The notes: generated from the letters alone by a model not told the origin. A stretch of DNA of 64,000 bases from Acidobacteriota bacterium (GCA_013289765.1 JABCZI010000005.1:62001-126000), one strand, 5' to 3'; positions 53,128-62,350 are shown, numbered from the stretch's first letter. Program-made: numbers and translations.

Positions 53128-53835
53128 ATGCGCACGCGTTTTCAGCAGGGCCTCGACGATTTGCGCGAGAAATTGCTGCGTATGGGAGGACTGGCGGAGC
53201 AGGCGGTTGATCGAGCCCGGCAGGCCTATATTGATCGCGATCTCAACCGTTGCCATATGGTTCTTGAAGGCGAAACCCTCATCAACCAGTCGGAACGCGA
53301 AATCGATGAGGCGGCCTTCGATCTTCTGGCTATGCAGCAGCCAATGGCCGTTGATCTGCGTTTCATCCTCGCTGTAACCAAGATCAACTCTGATCTGGAA
53401 CGCGTTGGGGATCAGGCGGTCAACATCGCCGAGCGCGTCATGGACATGGTCGATCTTCCAGAGGTAGATCTGCCCATCGACATAGCGCGCATGGGCGCCG
53501 CCGTTAGCGCCATGGTACGCCGCGCATTGGAAGCATTCATCGAAGGCAAAGCAGAGTTGGCGCAGGCTGTCCTCGAAATGGATAACGTGGTCGATCGCAT
53601 GAAGGATGATGCGTTCATCCAACTAGTAAAAACTATGAACCAGCACCCTGAAGTTGTGCGGCAATCTCTGGACGCGCTGCTGATAGCGCGTAATTTGGAG
53701 CGCGTCGCAGACCATGCCACTAATATTGCCGAGGACGTAATCTTCTGGGTGCAGGGCGCAGACGTTCGCCACAACATCACCGAAGAGCATGCCGATCCCG
53801 GACACCAAGCCCCGACCAGCGCTTCGGGATCCTAA
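53128..53835 (+). CDS. phoU: Phosphate signalling protein PhoU
   Basis: PhoU links PstB to the PhoR/PhoB system and limits phosphate uptake. The 235-residue product has the two PhoU three-helix repeats; each carries the metal-binding box, ERVGDQAVNIAERV in the first and ERVADHATNIAEDVIFW in the second. It ends the pstCAB-phoU operon. No phoR or phoB gene is in the window. Confidence 0.97.
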   Translation: MRTRFQQGLDDLREKLLRMGGLAEQAVDRARQAYIDRDLNRCHMVLEGETLINQSEREIDEAAFDLLAMQQPMAVDLRFILAVTKINSDLERVGDQAVNIAERVMDMVDLPEVDLPIDIARMGAAVSAMVRRALEAFIEGKAELAQAVLEMDNVVDRMKDDAFIQLVKTMNQHPEVVRQSLDALLIARNLERVADHATNIAEDVIFWVQGADVRHNITEEHADPGHQAPTSASGS

Positions 53836-54044
53836 ACGAAACTGTCATCTTTCTCGAAGCGCGCTAAGCTACGAAGCCAAGCGGTTCGTGCAGGATCGCT
53901 TGCGCGATTACTCTGGCATTGGCTCAGGAAGATGTTTTTATCGACGGTTGCGTCTATGGAATATATTTCGTTTGACCGCGGATGGCGGCTCAATTACGTT
54001 CATCTCTCTTTACTTTACTTGTAACTCTTTTGCGTGGAGGTCCC

Positions 54045-56858
54045 GTGACCAGATTCTTCCGCATTGTTTTCGTGTCCGCACTCTTGGCGCTTCCGATTGT
54101 GGTCTTAGGCCAGGATCGTCATCCCGATAGCTCTTCGATCTCGCTTCCGACCAGCAAAACATTAACAATTCCCGCGCCCGGCCACATCGCCAGAACCAAC
54201 AGTTTCCCCGCCACCATCGCCATCAGCCCGGATAGCCGCTACGCCGCGCTCCTGAACGGCGGCTACGGTACGCAGGAAACTTTGGCCACGCAGTCGATTG
54301 CGATATTAGATCTCAAGACCAATCAACTGTTCGATTATCCAGACAAGCGTTTCGGAGAAGATGTCCATCAAAGTTATTTCCTCGGCTTGGTCTTTGGGTC
54401 GGACGGCAAGCACCTTTACGCCTCGGTCGGCTCAATCACTGATGCTACCGGCCAGAAAACGGGAGACACCGGCAACGGCATTGCCGTTTACACATTCATA
54501 AACGGCAAGGTTGTGCCCGAACGATTCATCGCCATCGCCCCGCAATCTCTCGCTGCGGAAAAAGAAGTCGCGATCGCTTTGCAGAAAACTCCCCCGGGAA
54601 CGGCCATTTCGTATCCTGCGGGACTCGCGCTGGTCTCTGCTGAAGGCAGCGACCGCCTGCTCGTTGCCAACAACCTTTCCGACAATGTAGTGCTGCTCGA
54701 CGTGGCAAACGGTAAAGTTCTCCAGCGCTTCGATCTCAGCACCGACAATCTGGTCCCCTCATCTTTTCCTTACACAGTGGTGGCAACGCGGGACGGCCGG
54801 CGCGCATGGTGCAGCTTGTGGAATGCGTCCCGGATTGCGGAACTTGATCTCGCCAACGGCCGAGTTGCACGTTGGATCAAGCTAAAATTACCGGACGATC
54901 CGCTGGCGCCCGGTTCCCATCCGACTGCGTTGCTGTTGAGCCCCGATGAAAAACATCTCTATGTGGCTTTGTCGAACGCGGATTCAGTTGCGGTGGTTTC
55001 AACCGAGGGCGGCAGCATCGACGCTTTACTGAACACCACCGTTCGCAATCAAGAATCCGCAGGAACCTACCCCAGCGCGCTGGCTCAATCGGCTGACGGA
55101 AAGAAAATCTTCGTCGCCGACGCCTCCGCCAATGCCGTGGCAGTATTCGATACGCCGAACTTGAACCCCAACCATTCGTCGGAACCCATAGTTTCACAGG
55201 CGCTCGGCTTTATCCCCACCGACTGGTATCCCAGCGCGCTCGCGGTGCAGGGCGACGACCTGCTAATCACCACCGCCAAAGGCCAGAGCACAGGGCCGAA
55301 CAACTCCATGGGCAAGACATTACACGAGCTCAAGCACCACGGCCATCCCTACATTCCGACGCTGCTCCGCGGCTCGGTGGCGCGGCTCAACATTCCCTCC
55401 ACCCTCGGTAAACTCGATGAATTCACCCGGACTGTAGAGCACGACAATTTGCTGCACAACGATCCTGGAAAGATACAATTCGCCGGCGGCAAAAATCCCG
55501 TCAAGCACGTGATCTATGTCATCAAGGAGAATCGCACCTATGACCAGGTGCTCGGCGATTTGAAGAGCGGCGACGGCGATCCCTCGTTGACGCTTTACGG
55601 CGCGGAAATCACTCCCAACGAACACAAGCTTGCTTTGCAGTTCGGCATACTCGACAATTTTTACGACAGCGGAGAAGTTTCCGGTGATGGCCATCTTTGG
55701 TCAACTGCCGCTATCACCAGCGACTACAACGAAAAAACCTGGCAGATTGCCTACCGCGGCAAGGAGCGAACCTACGACTTCCAGGGCACGGTCGCGGATG
55801 AATATCCGCTCGATCACAACCAGCCCGATATCGACGATCCTGCCACGGGTTTTCTTTGGGACAATGTCGCTCATCACGGCTTGAGTTATCGCGATTACGG
55901 CGAATTCGTGAGCGCCGCATGGTGCAACAAAAGCCGCAAAGCCGCATCACCCAAGCAGGGAACTCCATCCGCGCAGGAAGTCGCTTGCCCGCGAACCGAA
56001 GTCCACAAGGGGGAGGCTCTGGCACCCAATGTCGGTGAGCCCCACGCCGGACCTAGCCCTTGGCCTTGGGCCGTCCCGCTCTTCAAGCAGGTGAAGGCGA
56101 CAAAGGCCGTGCTGCGGGATCACTTCGATCCGTTGTATCCCGATTTCAACACTGATTATCCCGATCAACTCCGAGCCGATGAATTTCTGAACGAATTCGC
56201 CGCCTACGCGCGCGCCCGCGAGTCGAACGAGAGTCCTGAGTTCCAGCTGCCGGCATTCGTCCTGCTCTACTTGCCTGACGACCACACGGGGGGCACGCGT
56301 CCGGAACGTCCGCGGCCGGAAGCCTCAGTTGCCGACAACGATCTTGCTCTTGGACGCGTCGTAGACGCCGTGTCGCACAGTCTCTACTGGGATGACACTG
56401 CGATCTTTGTACTCGAGGACGACGCCCAAAACGGGGCCGACCACGTTGACGCCCACCGCTCCATCGCCTTCGTGATCAGCAAATATTCGCCCGGTATCGT
56501 CACCGAGCCCTATGTAGATCACCGCTTCTATACCACGGTGAACATGATTCACACGCTGGAAATGCTGCTGGGGCTGCCTGCCATGAATCAGAATGACACT
56601 TATGCCCCCGCGATGGGACCTATGTTCTCAGGCGCGGGCAACCAGCCCGCCTTTCAGACCGACTATCGCAATCTCAAGAATGGGATGATTTACGAGACCA
56701 ACAAACGCGACGCTCAAGGAGCAGCCGAGTCGGTGAAGATGGATTTTTCGCGACCCGACGCCGCCGGAGCTGCGCGTCTGAACCAGGTTCTTTGGCGCGA
56801 CCAAAAAGGCGACGCCCCCTTGCCATCTCCAGCGAACCCGCAGAGTGGGGCACACTGA
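54045..56858 (+). CDS. Secreted beta-propeller plus phosphoesterase protein
   Basis: The 937-residue protein has a signal peptide (TRFFRIVFVSALLALPIVVL, cleaved near GQ). Residues about 40-450 are propeller-like repeats (FPATIAISPDSRYAALLNGG, HPTALLLSPDEKHLYVALSN). The phosphoesterase/phospholipase C family domain follows, with KHVIYVIKENRTYDQVLGDL, DSGEVSGDGHLW and DDTAIFVLEDDAQNGADHVD. It probably releases phosphate from organic esters outside the cytoplasm, which suits its place after phoU. GTG 54045 follows GGAGG by 4 bases; an ATG at 53982 has no such site. Confidence 0.88.
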   Translation: MTRFFRIVFVSALLALPIVVLGQDRHPDSSSISLPTSKTLTIPAPGHIARTNSFPATIAISPDSRYAALLNGGYGTQETLATQSIAILDLKTNQLFDYPDKRFGEDVHQSYFLGLVFGSDGKHLYASVGSITDATGQKTGDTGNGIAVYTFINGKVVPERFIAIAPQSLAAEKEVAIALQKTPPGTAISYPAGLALVSAEGSDRLLVANNLSDNVVLLDVANGKVLQRFDLSTDNLVPSSFPYTVVATRDGRRAWCSLWNASRIAELDLANGRVARWIKLKLPDDPLAPGSHPTALLLSPDEKHLYVALSNADSVAVVSTEGGSIDALLNTTVRNQESAGTYPSALAQSADGKKIFVADASANAVAVFDTPNLNPNHSSEPIVSQALGFIPTDWYPSALAVQGDDLLITTAKGQSTGPNNSMGKTLHELKHHGHPYIPTLLRGSVARLNIPSTLGKLDEFTRTVEHDNLLHNDPGKIQFAGGKNPVKHVIYVIKENRTYDQVLGDLKSGDGDPSLTLYGAEITPNEHKLALQFGILDNFYDSGEVSGDGHLWSTAAITSDYNEKTWQIAYRGKERTYDFQGTVADEYPLDHNQPDIDDPATGFLWDNVAHHGLSYRDYGEFVSAAWCNKSRKAASPKQGTPSAQEVACPRTEVHKGEALAPNVGEPHAGPSPWPWAVPLFKQVKATKAVLRDHFDPLYPDFNTDYPDQLRADEFLNEFAAYARARESNESPEFQLPAFVLLYLPDDHTGGTRPERPRPEASVADNDLALGRVVDAVSHSLYWDDTAIFVLEDDAQNGADHVDAHRSIAFVISKYSPGIVTEPYVDHRFYTTVNMIHTLEMLLGLPAMNQNDTYAPAMGPMFSGAGNQPAFQTDYRNLKNGMIYETNKRDAQGAAESVKMDFSRPDAAGAARLNQVLWRDQKGDAPLPSPANPQSGAH

Positions 56859-56914
56859 GCTCCACGCAGCGTATCGGTAGCCTGCGCGGGTGTGTTACGG
56901 TTTCCGGATTTTGA

Positions 56915-57385
56915 CTATTGGGGTTTTGCGTTTGGATCGGCCGGCGGGGACTTGTCGTCTTTTTTCTCTTCCTTTTTCTCTTCAGGGTGGTCCTGATAAA
57001 TCGAGTACTGTCCCTGCGGGCGTTTTAAACGGACAGTAAATTCCATCTTTGCCTGACCGATATCGTAGTCTTCACCGAAGGTCTGGAATCCCGACGCAAG
57101 TACTTGAACCCGCAGTTTGCCGTAAGGTATGCCATCAAAACTGGTTTTACCGTCGGCGTCAGTCTTGAGTTCCAGTCCTCCCCGCTCTTGCTTGCCGTGA
57201 GTGACCGGATGCATGATTACGGCGGCGTTGCGGACTGGTTTGCCGTTATCCTCCTTCACGACGATAAAATTCAGGACCGCCGTCGGTTCCTCGTTCTTGT
57301 CCCGCTGTGCATGGGCTTCGCCGAGAAGGGCAAAGGTAGACAGCAACGCCGCAATCGTCCACGTTGTTATGCGTGCCATTTTCAT
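56915..57385 (-). CDS. Secreted carboxypeptidase-regulatory-like domain protein
   Basis: The 156-residue product has a signal peptide (MKMARITTWTIAALLSTFAL, cut near AHA) and one beta-sandwich of the carboxypeptidase-regulatory type (NFIVVKEDNGKPVRNAAVIM, DADGKTSFDGIPYGKLRVQV). A Lys/Glu/Asp/Pro-rich tail follows. This family is widespread in Acidobacteria and has no set function. The start could also be ATG 57394. It is convergent with the phosphoesterase gene. Confidence 0.82.
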   Translation of the reverse strand: MKMARITTWTIAALLSTFALLGEAHAQRDKNEEPTAVLNFIVVKEDNGKPVRNAAVIMHPVTHGKQERGGLELKTDADGKTSFDGIPYGKLRVQVLASGFQTFGEDYDIGQAKMEFTVRLKRPQGQYSIYQDHPEEKKEEKKDDKSPPADPNAKPQ

Positions 57386-57458
57386 ATAGGACATTCTAGC
57401 GACTACAAATGGTGTGTGGGAAAGAAAAGGAGTGAATGCTTGCAGGCATTAAACCCTT

Positions 57459-58529
57459 TCAGACCGGGCTCTTGCGTTCCGGACCGGCGGCTGCACGCAG
57501 GTGCATCAGATCGCTCGCAACACGGGCATTATTGTGCCGGGCCACGCCAGCCTCTTCCAGATAATCTCCCAGAACCGGGATTACGCCGAGGGCCGCGATG
57601 ACGTCGAGATCAGCAACGATCTGGCATGCACCCTCAAGCGCGTACTTGGCCTTGAGTTCGTTGGAAATCGGAGTACGGTTAATCAATGCGTAGTCAAAGA
57701 TCTGTTGTCGGGCATGGCGGTTCAAAGCGCGGATGTGATCGGCGGCGGTAAGCCCCAAACTTTCGTTCGCCTGAGTCATCAGATTGCAAATGTAAACCTT
57801 GGTGGCGGGTGAGTTGACGATGGCGTCCGAGATGCCATGCACCAGCAGGTTGGGGATAAGGCTGGTGAACAGAGACCCGGGACCGATGCTAATGACATCG
57901 GCGCTGGCGATGGCATCGAGCGTCTGCGGCAGAGGGTCGACGTTCGGTGGAACGAGAAAAAGTTCCTGAATACGTACTTTGCTGGCAGTGATCTCGGTTT
58001 CGCCGCGCACGCGCGTGCCGTCTACCATCAGGGCCTCCAGTTCGATATTAGAAGTGGTGGCGGGATGAATGTGGCCGCGTGTAACCAGAATCTCCGAAGA
58101 TAGGCGAACCGCTTCGGAGAAGTCTTGCGTGATGTCGGTTAATGCTGCCAGAAAGAGATTGCCGAAGCTGTGGCCTTCAAGTCCTGAACCTTTTGCGAAG
58201 CGATGTTGGAAAAGTTGGGAGAGCAGAGCTTCATCCTCGCTGAGGGCAACAATACAGTTGCGGATATCCCCAGGCGGAAGCATGTTGAGTTCTTTGCGCA
58301 GGCGACCGCTGGAACCGCCATCGTCGCTGACCGTCACCACGGCGCACAGGTCGCGGATGACAGGCGTCCCGGCAGGTGCCGCGGCCATCTCCGCAGGGGT
58401 GAGGGCGAAACGTTTGAGACCTTTGAGAAGAGTAGAGAGGCCGGTGCCCCCACCAATGGCGACAACGCGGAGTCCGCGCTCGCGCGTGGCCTTCTCCGAG
58501 GACGACCGATCGGCGATTCTGGTTTCCAT
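57459..58529 (-). CDS. yvcK: YvcK/CofD-like protein (gluconeogenesis factor)
   Basis: YvcK proteins bind UDP-sugars and are needed for growth and cell shape on gluconeogenic carbon sources in Bacillus. The 356-residue product has the family start RVVAIGGGTGLSTLLKGLK and VVTVSDDGGSSGRLRKEL, then PPGDIRNCIVALS and SIGPGSLFTSLIPNLLV. The N-terminal 20 residues are variable. Related CofD enzymes use the same fold, but the GGSSGRLR loop fits YvcK. The TPR gene upstream at 58550 is only 20 bases away, so the pair is probably an operon. Confidence 0.93.
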   Translation of the reverse strand: METRIADRSSSEKATRERGLRVVAIGGGTGLSTLLKGLKRFALTPAEMAAAPAGTPVIRDLCAVVTVSDDGGSSGRLRKELNMLPPGDIRNCIVALSEDEALLSQLFQHRFAKGSGLEGHSFGNLFLAALTDITQDFSEAVRLSSEILVTRGHIHPATTSNIELEALMVDGTRVRGETEITASKVRIQELFLVPPNVDPLPQTLDAIASADVISIGPGSLFTSLIPNLLVHGISDAIVNSPATKVYICNLMTQANESLGLTAADHIRALNRHARQQIFDYALINRTPISNELKAKYALEGACQIVADLDVIAALGVIPVLGDYLEEAGVARHNNARVASDLMHLRAAAGPERKSPV

Positions 58530-58549
58530 CCGAGAATCTCGTATGCCGA

Positions 58550-59128
58550 TTAAAACGATTCGTCTTCGCGGAAAGAGCCTTGCGGCACCGAAAGGTCGGC
58601 GGCCGGATCAGGATACAAGAGTTCGGTGAAGCGAGGATCCTCAGCCAGGTTATGAAAATCAGAGTCGTTCCGGGCCTGGTAGCGCAGGCTGGGATTCAGT
58701 TGAAGAGCCTCCTCAAGATGCTTGAGAGAATCTTCGACGTGACTGGTCAAGCAATCGAGCGCGGCTAGGCCATAGACAACGAAGTCGGTTTTCGGGGACT
58801 GCTTCAGTAACTTTTCTATGTGTTCGCGGGCGGTCACGTAATCCCCGACGTTCATCAGCGAGACGGCGTAATCATAGTGCTCTTCGACGCTCTTGAATTG
58901 CGTGGTCGTCGAGCGCTCGAGGTGCTGGTTGCAGATGCTCAGGTGAATGGCGGCGCGGTCCGTGAGTTCTTTACTCGGACCGGCGAGCACCTTCTGAAAT
59001 AGGGGCTTCGCCTTTTCGAACTTATGCTCCTGCAACGCGCGCAGCCCGGTTTCGTAATTCTGCAGCGCCTGCGCGACCCGCGGATCCTCGGGGATGGAAG
59101 CTTTCTTGGGGGTAACCTTCTGAGCCAT
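58550..59128 (-). CDS. TPR-repeat protein
   Basis: The 192-residue cytoplasmic protein has helical repeats (LQNYETGLRALQEHKFEKAKPLF, read as two helices; VSLMNVGDYVTAREHIEKLL) with TPR-type spacing, and a C-terminal region with FHNLAEDPRFTELLYPD. No membrane segment or enzyme motif is present. It precedes yvcK in the same direction with 20 bases between. A partner role is likely; none is known. Confidence 0.82.
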   Translation of the reverse strand: MAQKVTPKKASIPEDPRVAQALQNYETGLRALQEHKFEKAKPLFQKVLAGPSKELTDRAAIHLSICNQHLERSTTTQFKSVEEHYDYAVSLMNVGDYVTAREHIEKLLKQSPKTDFVVYGLAALDCLTSHVEDSLKHLEEALQLNPSLRYQARNDSDFHNLAEDPRFTELLYPDPAADLSVPQGSFREDESF

Positions 59129-59247
59129 GTGAAGAATTTTTCCTGTGCTCGTCGTAATGGGGGACTCCTTGGTTCCTTAAACTCGAAGAGCGAATGCTCA
59201 AGTATGACTCAAAAGGTAGGTGTAGGGCAATCGATAGAGGCAGTATC

Positions 59248-59330
59248 TAGTCCCTAGTTGGGACTACCGAGCAACAACGGAGCGACTGGGCCCTGTGAAT
59301 GCGCTCCGGTACTCGGTACTCCTTACTCGG
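59248..59330. repeat. Short hairpin and direct repeats between the TPR and PCYCGC genes
   Basis: TAGTCCC at 59248-59254 and GGGACTA at 59260-59266 form a 7-bp stem with a 5-base loop. CGGTACT occurs twice near 59307-59320 and a related ACTCGG follows. It fills the 205-base gap. No T-run makes it a terminator. Confidence 0.5.
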
Positions 59331-59333
59331 CTG

Positions 59334-59825
59334 CTAGTTGACCGTCGCCGCCGATTGCAGATCGATCTGCTTCCACTCCCCTTTAATGATGCCGGCGCGA
59401 ATCTGGGCTGCGGTCTTGCCCTTCTTGCTCTGCTGATAAGAGTAGTACAGCTCTTTCAGGCAGGTGGAGCAGCGGGCTCCGTGCGAGGTTTCAAAGCAGC
59501 TATGCAGGCTGTTGTGACCCATTCGGTCGCAATAGCAATAGCAAGGCTGCTGGTGAAGCACCGCTGGAATCTTCGACGCCAGATCGTAGGCATGTGTCTG
59601 ATAGGGATATTGCGCATCTGCTCCCCAAAGGTCGGCCTTGGTGAGGGTGGCGGGAAGCTTAGTGCCTTTTGGCGGCGGACCGGCGTTATAGGCGGGAATA
59701 CCGCCTTCTTCCTCCATCTGCGGAGTCCATTCGGCCGACATGGTGAGCGTCACCGCGAAAAGAAAAATCAGTGTCAGAGCGCGGTGGGCGAATTTGTTTC
59801 GCAACGGGCGAGTCGGCCTCATCAA
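59334..59825 (-). CDS. PCYCGC-motif protein
   Basis: The 163-residue protein has a signal-anchor near residues 15-30 (ALTLIFLFAVTLTM) and a Cys cluster HQQPCYCYCDRMGH, with HSCFETSHGARCSTCLKE after it. This resembles PCYCGC-motif proteins, whose function is not established; here the central Gly is Tyr. The Cys and His could bind metal. GGAG lies 6 bases before the start ATG 59825. It is divergent from the signal peptidase gene at 59949. Confidence 0.85.
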   Translation of the reverse strand: MMRPTRPLRNKFAHRALTLIFLFAVTLTMSAEWTPQMEEEGGIPAYNAGPPPKGTKLPATLTKADLWGADAQYPYQTHAYDLASKIPAVLHQQPCYCYCDRMGHNSLHSCFETSHGARCSTCLKELYYSYQQSKKGKTAAQIRAGIIKGEWKQIDLQSAATVN

Positions 59826-59948
59826 TATCTCCAGTATAGAATTATTTTAACCCGCTTTTGGGTGGAATGGGTAACAGGGAGTGTCTTAAACGGCTGCAGC
59901 ATATAACTCGCAGCCGAGGTCAGGCGATCTGTATACAATAGAAATCGA

Positions 59949-60551
59949 ATGCCGGAAATCACAAGCAAGGAACCTGGAAACAGGCAGGTCCCGCCGACGC
60001 AGCGACTCGAAACTCCTGATTCAAGCGCAGCGGTGCGCTTGCGTCCGGCGTTAGGAGTCTGGCTGCGCGACCTGATCGTTTCTCTGGCAATCTCGGCGTT
60101 CATCATAGTATTCATCTACCAGCCAGTTAAGGTCGAAGGCACGAGCATGATGCCCTCGCTTGAAGACCAGGAAAGAATTTTCGTAAACAAGTTCGTTTAC
60201 CGCCTGGAGCCGATTTCGCGGGGGGATATTGTGGTGTTCCGGTATCCCCGCGATCCCTCGAAAAGTTACATCAAGCGCGTGATCGGTGCGGCCGGGGATC
60301 GAATCCGTATCGACAGCGGCCAAGTCTATGTGAATAGCGAGGCGATCGAGGAGGATTATGTTCCACCGGTGTACGCCGATGCACGTTCTTATCCGGAGAT
60401 GGTAGTGCCGCCGGAGTGCTACTTCGTTCTTGGAGACCATCGCTCCATGTCGAACGACAGCCGCGACTTCGGACCAGTGAATCAGAGTTATATTTATGGC
60501 AAGGCCGTATTTGGATACTGGCCGATGGATAAGCTGGGCCGGGTAAGGTGA
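59949..60551 (+). CDS. lepB: Signal peptidase I (second copy)
   Basis: This is a 200-residue S26 peptidase with a single membrane helix (residues 40-58), a more standard layout than the copy at 680. The Ser-Lys dyad is Ser66 in EGTSMMPSL and Lys109 in SYIKRVIGAAGD, and VLGDHRSMSNDSRDFG is the conserved late box. The N-terminus has a 38-residue cytoplasmic tail. Its stop overlaps the GTG start of the next gene (GTGA). A 7-bp hairpin at 59891-59916 lies in the divergent control region. Confidence 0.95.
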   Translation: MPEITSKEPGNRQVPPTQRLETPDSSAAVRLRPALGVWLRDLIVSLAISAFIIVFIYQPVKVEGTSMMPSLEDQERIFVNKFVYRLEPISRGDIVVFRYPRDPSKSYIKRVIGAAGDRIRIDSGQVYVNSEAIEEDYVPPVYADARSYPEMVVPPECYFVLGDHRSMSNDSRDFGPVNQSYIYGKAVFGYWPMDKLGRVR

Positions 60552-61114
60552 GCGGCGAAAGCGACCCTCAGAACCAGAGGGCACCCTTTCGCTTCGTATT
60601 CGTTGCGATTGCTCTTGGGCTGATCGCCTGCTGGTACTTATTGTCTTATCATTCGCGAGCATTCCATGAAGCTGGCGCGATTCGGGACTCCGGCGTATTC
60701 AGCTATCCACGCTATCACGTCGAGCTCGACCAAATCCCGTTTTCCGAAGGTGGCGAGCATCGCTTTGCTTTCACGGGCGCTCCGTCTGAGGAGATGTGGC
60801 TGCAATTCGACGTTGTCGGAAAGACCGCCCGGGATGCCCAAATACTTGAACGCCTCACAACTCAGCTCGATGTGTTGTTAAGCGACGATCAAGGAAAAGT
60901 TCTCTGTGCGGCATCCGGTACCCCGGCAACGAGAGCGTGGATTCTGACTTACTCCGCCGACTACGCTGGTTTTTACAGCCTCTCTTGCACAAACCTGCAA
61001 ATAAATAGGCGAAGCTCATATATCCTTAGAGTGGAATTGAAAGATGCAGACGCTCATTCGCCGAATATATTCCTCAGGCCCACGCTTCTCGGCGGTGGCA
61101 ATGAGCTTCCTTGA
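60548..61114 (+). CDS. Small anchored periplasmic protein, DSGxFSYPR/GGGNELP family, copy 2
   Basis: No known family is recognised. The 188-residue product has one helix (residues about 15-33) and an outside domain. It aligns with the product at 40462 across its length: DSGVFSYPRYHVEL, GEHRFAFTGAPSE, KVLCAASG, YSLSCTNLQI and the identical C-terminal GGGNELP. The two Cys are at matching places. The GTG start overlaps the stop of lepB by four bases, so the two are translationally coupled. This suggests a role tied to protein export or envelope proteins, which is inference. Confidence 0.85.
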   Translation: MSGESDPQNQRAPFRFVFVAIALGLIACWYLLSYHSRAFHEAGAIRDSGVFSYPRYHVELDQIPFSEGGEHRFAFTGAPSEEMWLQFDVVGKTARDAQILERLTTQLDVLLSDDQGKVLCAASGTPATRAWILTYSADYAGFYSLSCTNLQINRRSSYILRVELKDADAHSPNIFLRPTLLGGGNELP

Positions 61115-61163
61115 CTCAGTTGACTGCTTCGAAATAAAATTTCGCTGAAGACCAGCTCCGCCC

Positions 61164-61192
61164 TTGGTCCTTGAGCCAATCCCTGATAAAAT
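61164..61192 (+). promoter_or_regulatory. Possible sigma-70 promoter of carA
   Basis: TTGGTC at 61164-61169 and TAAAAT at 61187-61192 are separated by 17 bases. The start of carA is at 61220. The -35 is a 4/6 and the -10 a 5/6 match to the consensus. Confidence 0.4.
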
Positions 61193-61219
61193 TCTTCAAA
61201 TCCACACATTGGAGCGAGA

Positions 61220-62350
61220 ATGCAGGCTATCCTTGCGCTGGAAGACGGGCGAGTCTTCCGAGGCAAAGGCTACGGCGCCAAAGGCGAGTGCTACGGCGAA
61301 GTCGTTTTTAATACTTCCATTACTGGCTACCAGGAAATCTTCACCGATCCTTCTTATTCAGGGCAGATCGTTGTCCTGACCAATCCTCAGATCGGCAACT
61401 ACGGAACCAATCAGGAAGACAACGAAGCCACGCGTCCGTGGATCGAAGGCCTCATCGTGCGCGAGTTTTCGAAAGTGAGTTCGAATTGGCGCTCGCAGCA
61501 GGTGACGGATGAATACCTGGAACAGTTCAAGGTGCCGGTGCTTTCGGATATCGACACGCGGGCGCTGGTGCGGCATCTGCGCGACCACGGCGTGATGCGG
61601 GGAGTGGTCTCAACCATCGAGAACGATGTTGAGAAGTTGGTGGCTAAAGCCAACTCGATTCCTAAGATGGACGGCACGGACTTGGCGAAGGTGGTTAGCA
61701 CCAAAGGCCCCTATGTGTGGGAAGTAGGCGAGCGGTCGCATGAACCTGTCGCGATGGTTGGAGTGAAGGACGAGCCCGCTCGCTTTCATGTAGTGGCTTA
61801 TGACTTCGGTATTAAGCAAAACATTCTACGTAAGTTACGCGGAGAGGGATGCCGGGTGACCGTAGTGCCTGCGCAGACCACTTCCGAAGATGTTCTCGCT
61901 TTGAAGCCCGATGGAGTATTCCTATCGAACGGCCCCGGCGATCCCGAGCCGTGTACGTACGCAGTGGATTCGATTCGACGTCTCATGGGCCGGCAGCCGA
62001 TTTTTGGAATTTGTTTGGGGCATCAGCTAACTGGGATTGCGCTCGGCGGGAAGACTTTCAAGTTGAAGTTTGGACATCACGGCGGGAATCATCCCGTGAA
62101 GCAGTTGAAGACGGGGAAGATCGAGATCACGGCGCACAACCATAACTTCGCCGTCGATCCTGATTCGCTGCCGCAGAGCGAAGTGGAGTTTACGCACATC
62201 GATTTGAACGACTCCACTTTGGAAGGCCTGAGGCACCGCAATCTGCCGCTGTTCAGCGTGCAGTATCACCCGGAAGCTGCGCCGGGGCCGCATGATTCGC
62301 ATTATCTGTTCAAGGATTTCGTGAAGATGATGGAGGAGTGGAAAGGGTGA
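61220..62350 (+). CDS. carA: Carbamoyl-phosphate synthase small subunit
   Basis: CarA is the glutaminase subunit that supplies ammonia to CarB for carbamoyl phosphate (arginine and pyrimidine synthesis). The 376-residue protein has the N-terminal domain (ALEDGRVFRGKGYGAKGE, VFNTSITGYQEI) and the class I amidotransferase domain with the catalytic Cys265 in FGICLGHQLTGIALGG and His/Glu in VQYHPEAAPGPHD. GGAG lies 5 bases before ATG. carB is not next to it; a methyltransferase gene overlaps its stop (GTGA). Confidence 0.96.
   Translation: MQAILALEDGRVFRGKGYGAKGECYGEVVFNTSITGYQEIFTDPSYSGQIVVLTNPQIGNYGTNQEDNEATRPWIEGLIVREFSKVSSNWRSQQVTDEYLEQFKVPVLSDIDTRALVRHLRDHGVMRGVVSTIENDVEKLVAKANSIPKMDGTDLAKVVSTKGPYVWEVGERSHEPVAMVGVKDEPARFHVVAYDFGIKQNILRKLRGEGCRVTVVPAQTTSEDVLALKPDGVFLSNGPGDPEPCTYAVDSIRRLMGRQPIFGICLGHQLTGIALGGKTFKLKFGHHGGNHPVKQLKTGKIEITAHNHNFAVDPDSLPQSEVEFTHIDLNDSTLEGLRHRNLPLFSVQYHPEAAPGPHDSHYLFKDFVKMMEEWKG

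Noticed and set aside
54008-54025. Pho-box-like CTTTACT-ttac-TTGTAAC upstream of the phosphoesterase
   Set aside because: Only the second half matches CTGTAAC well, and the box ends 20 bases before the start codon, leaving no room for a -10 element before the ribosome site.
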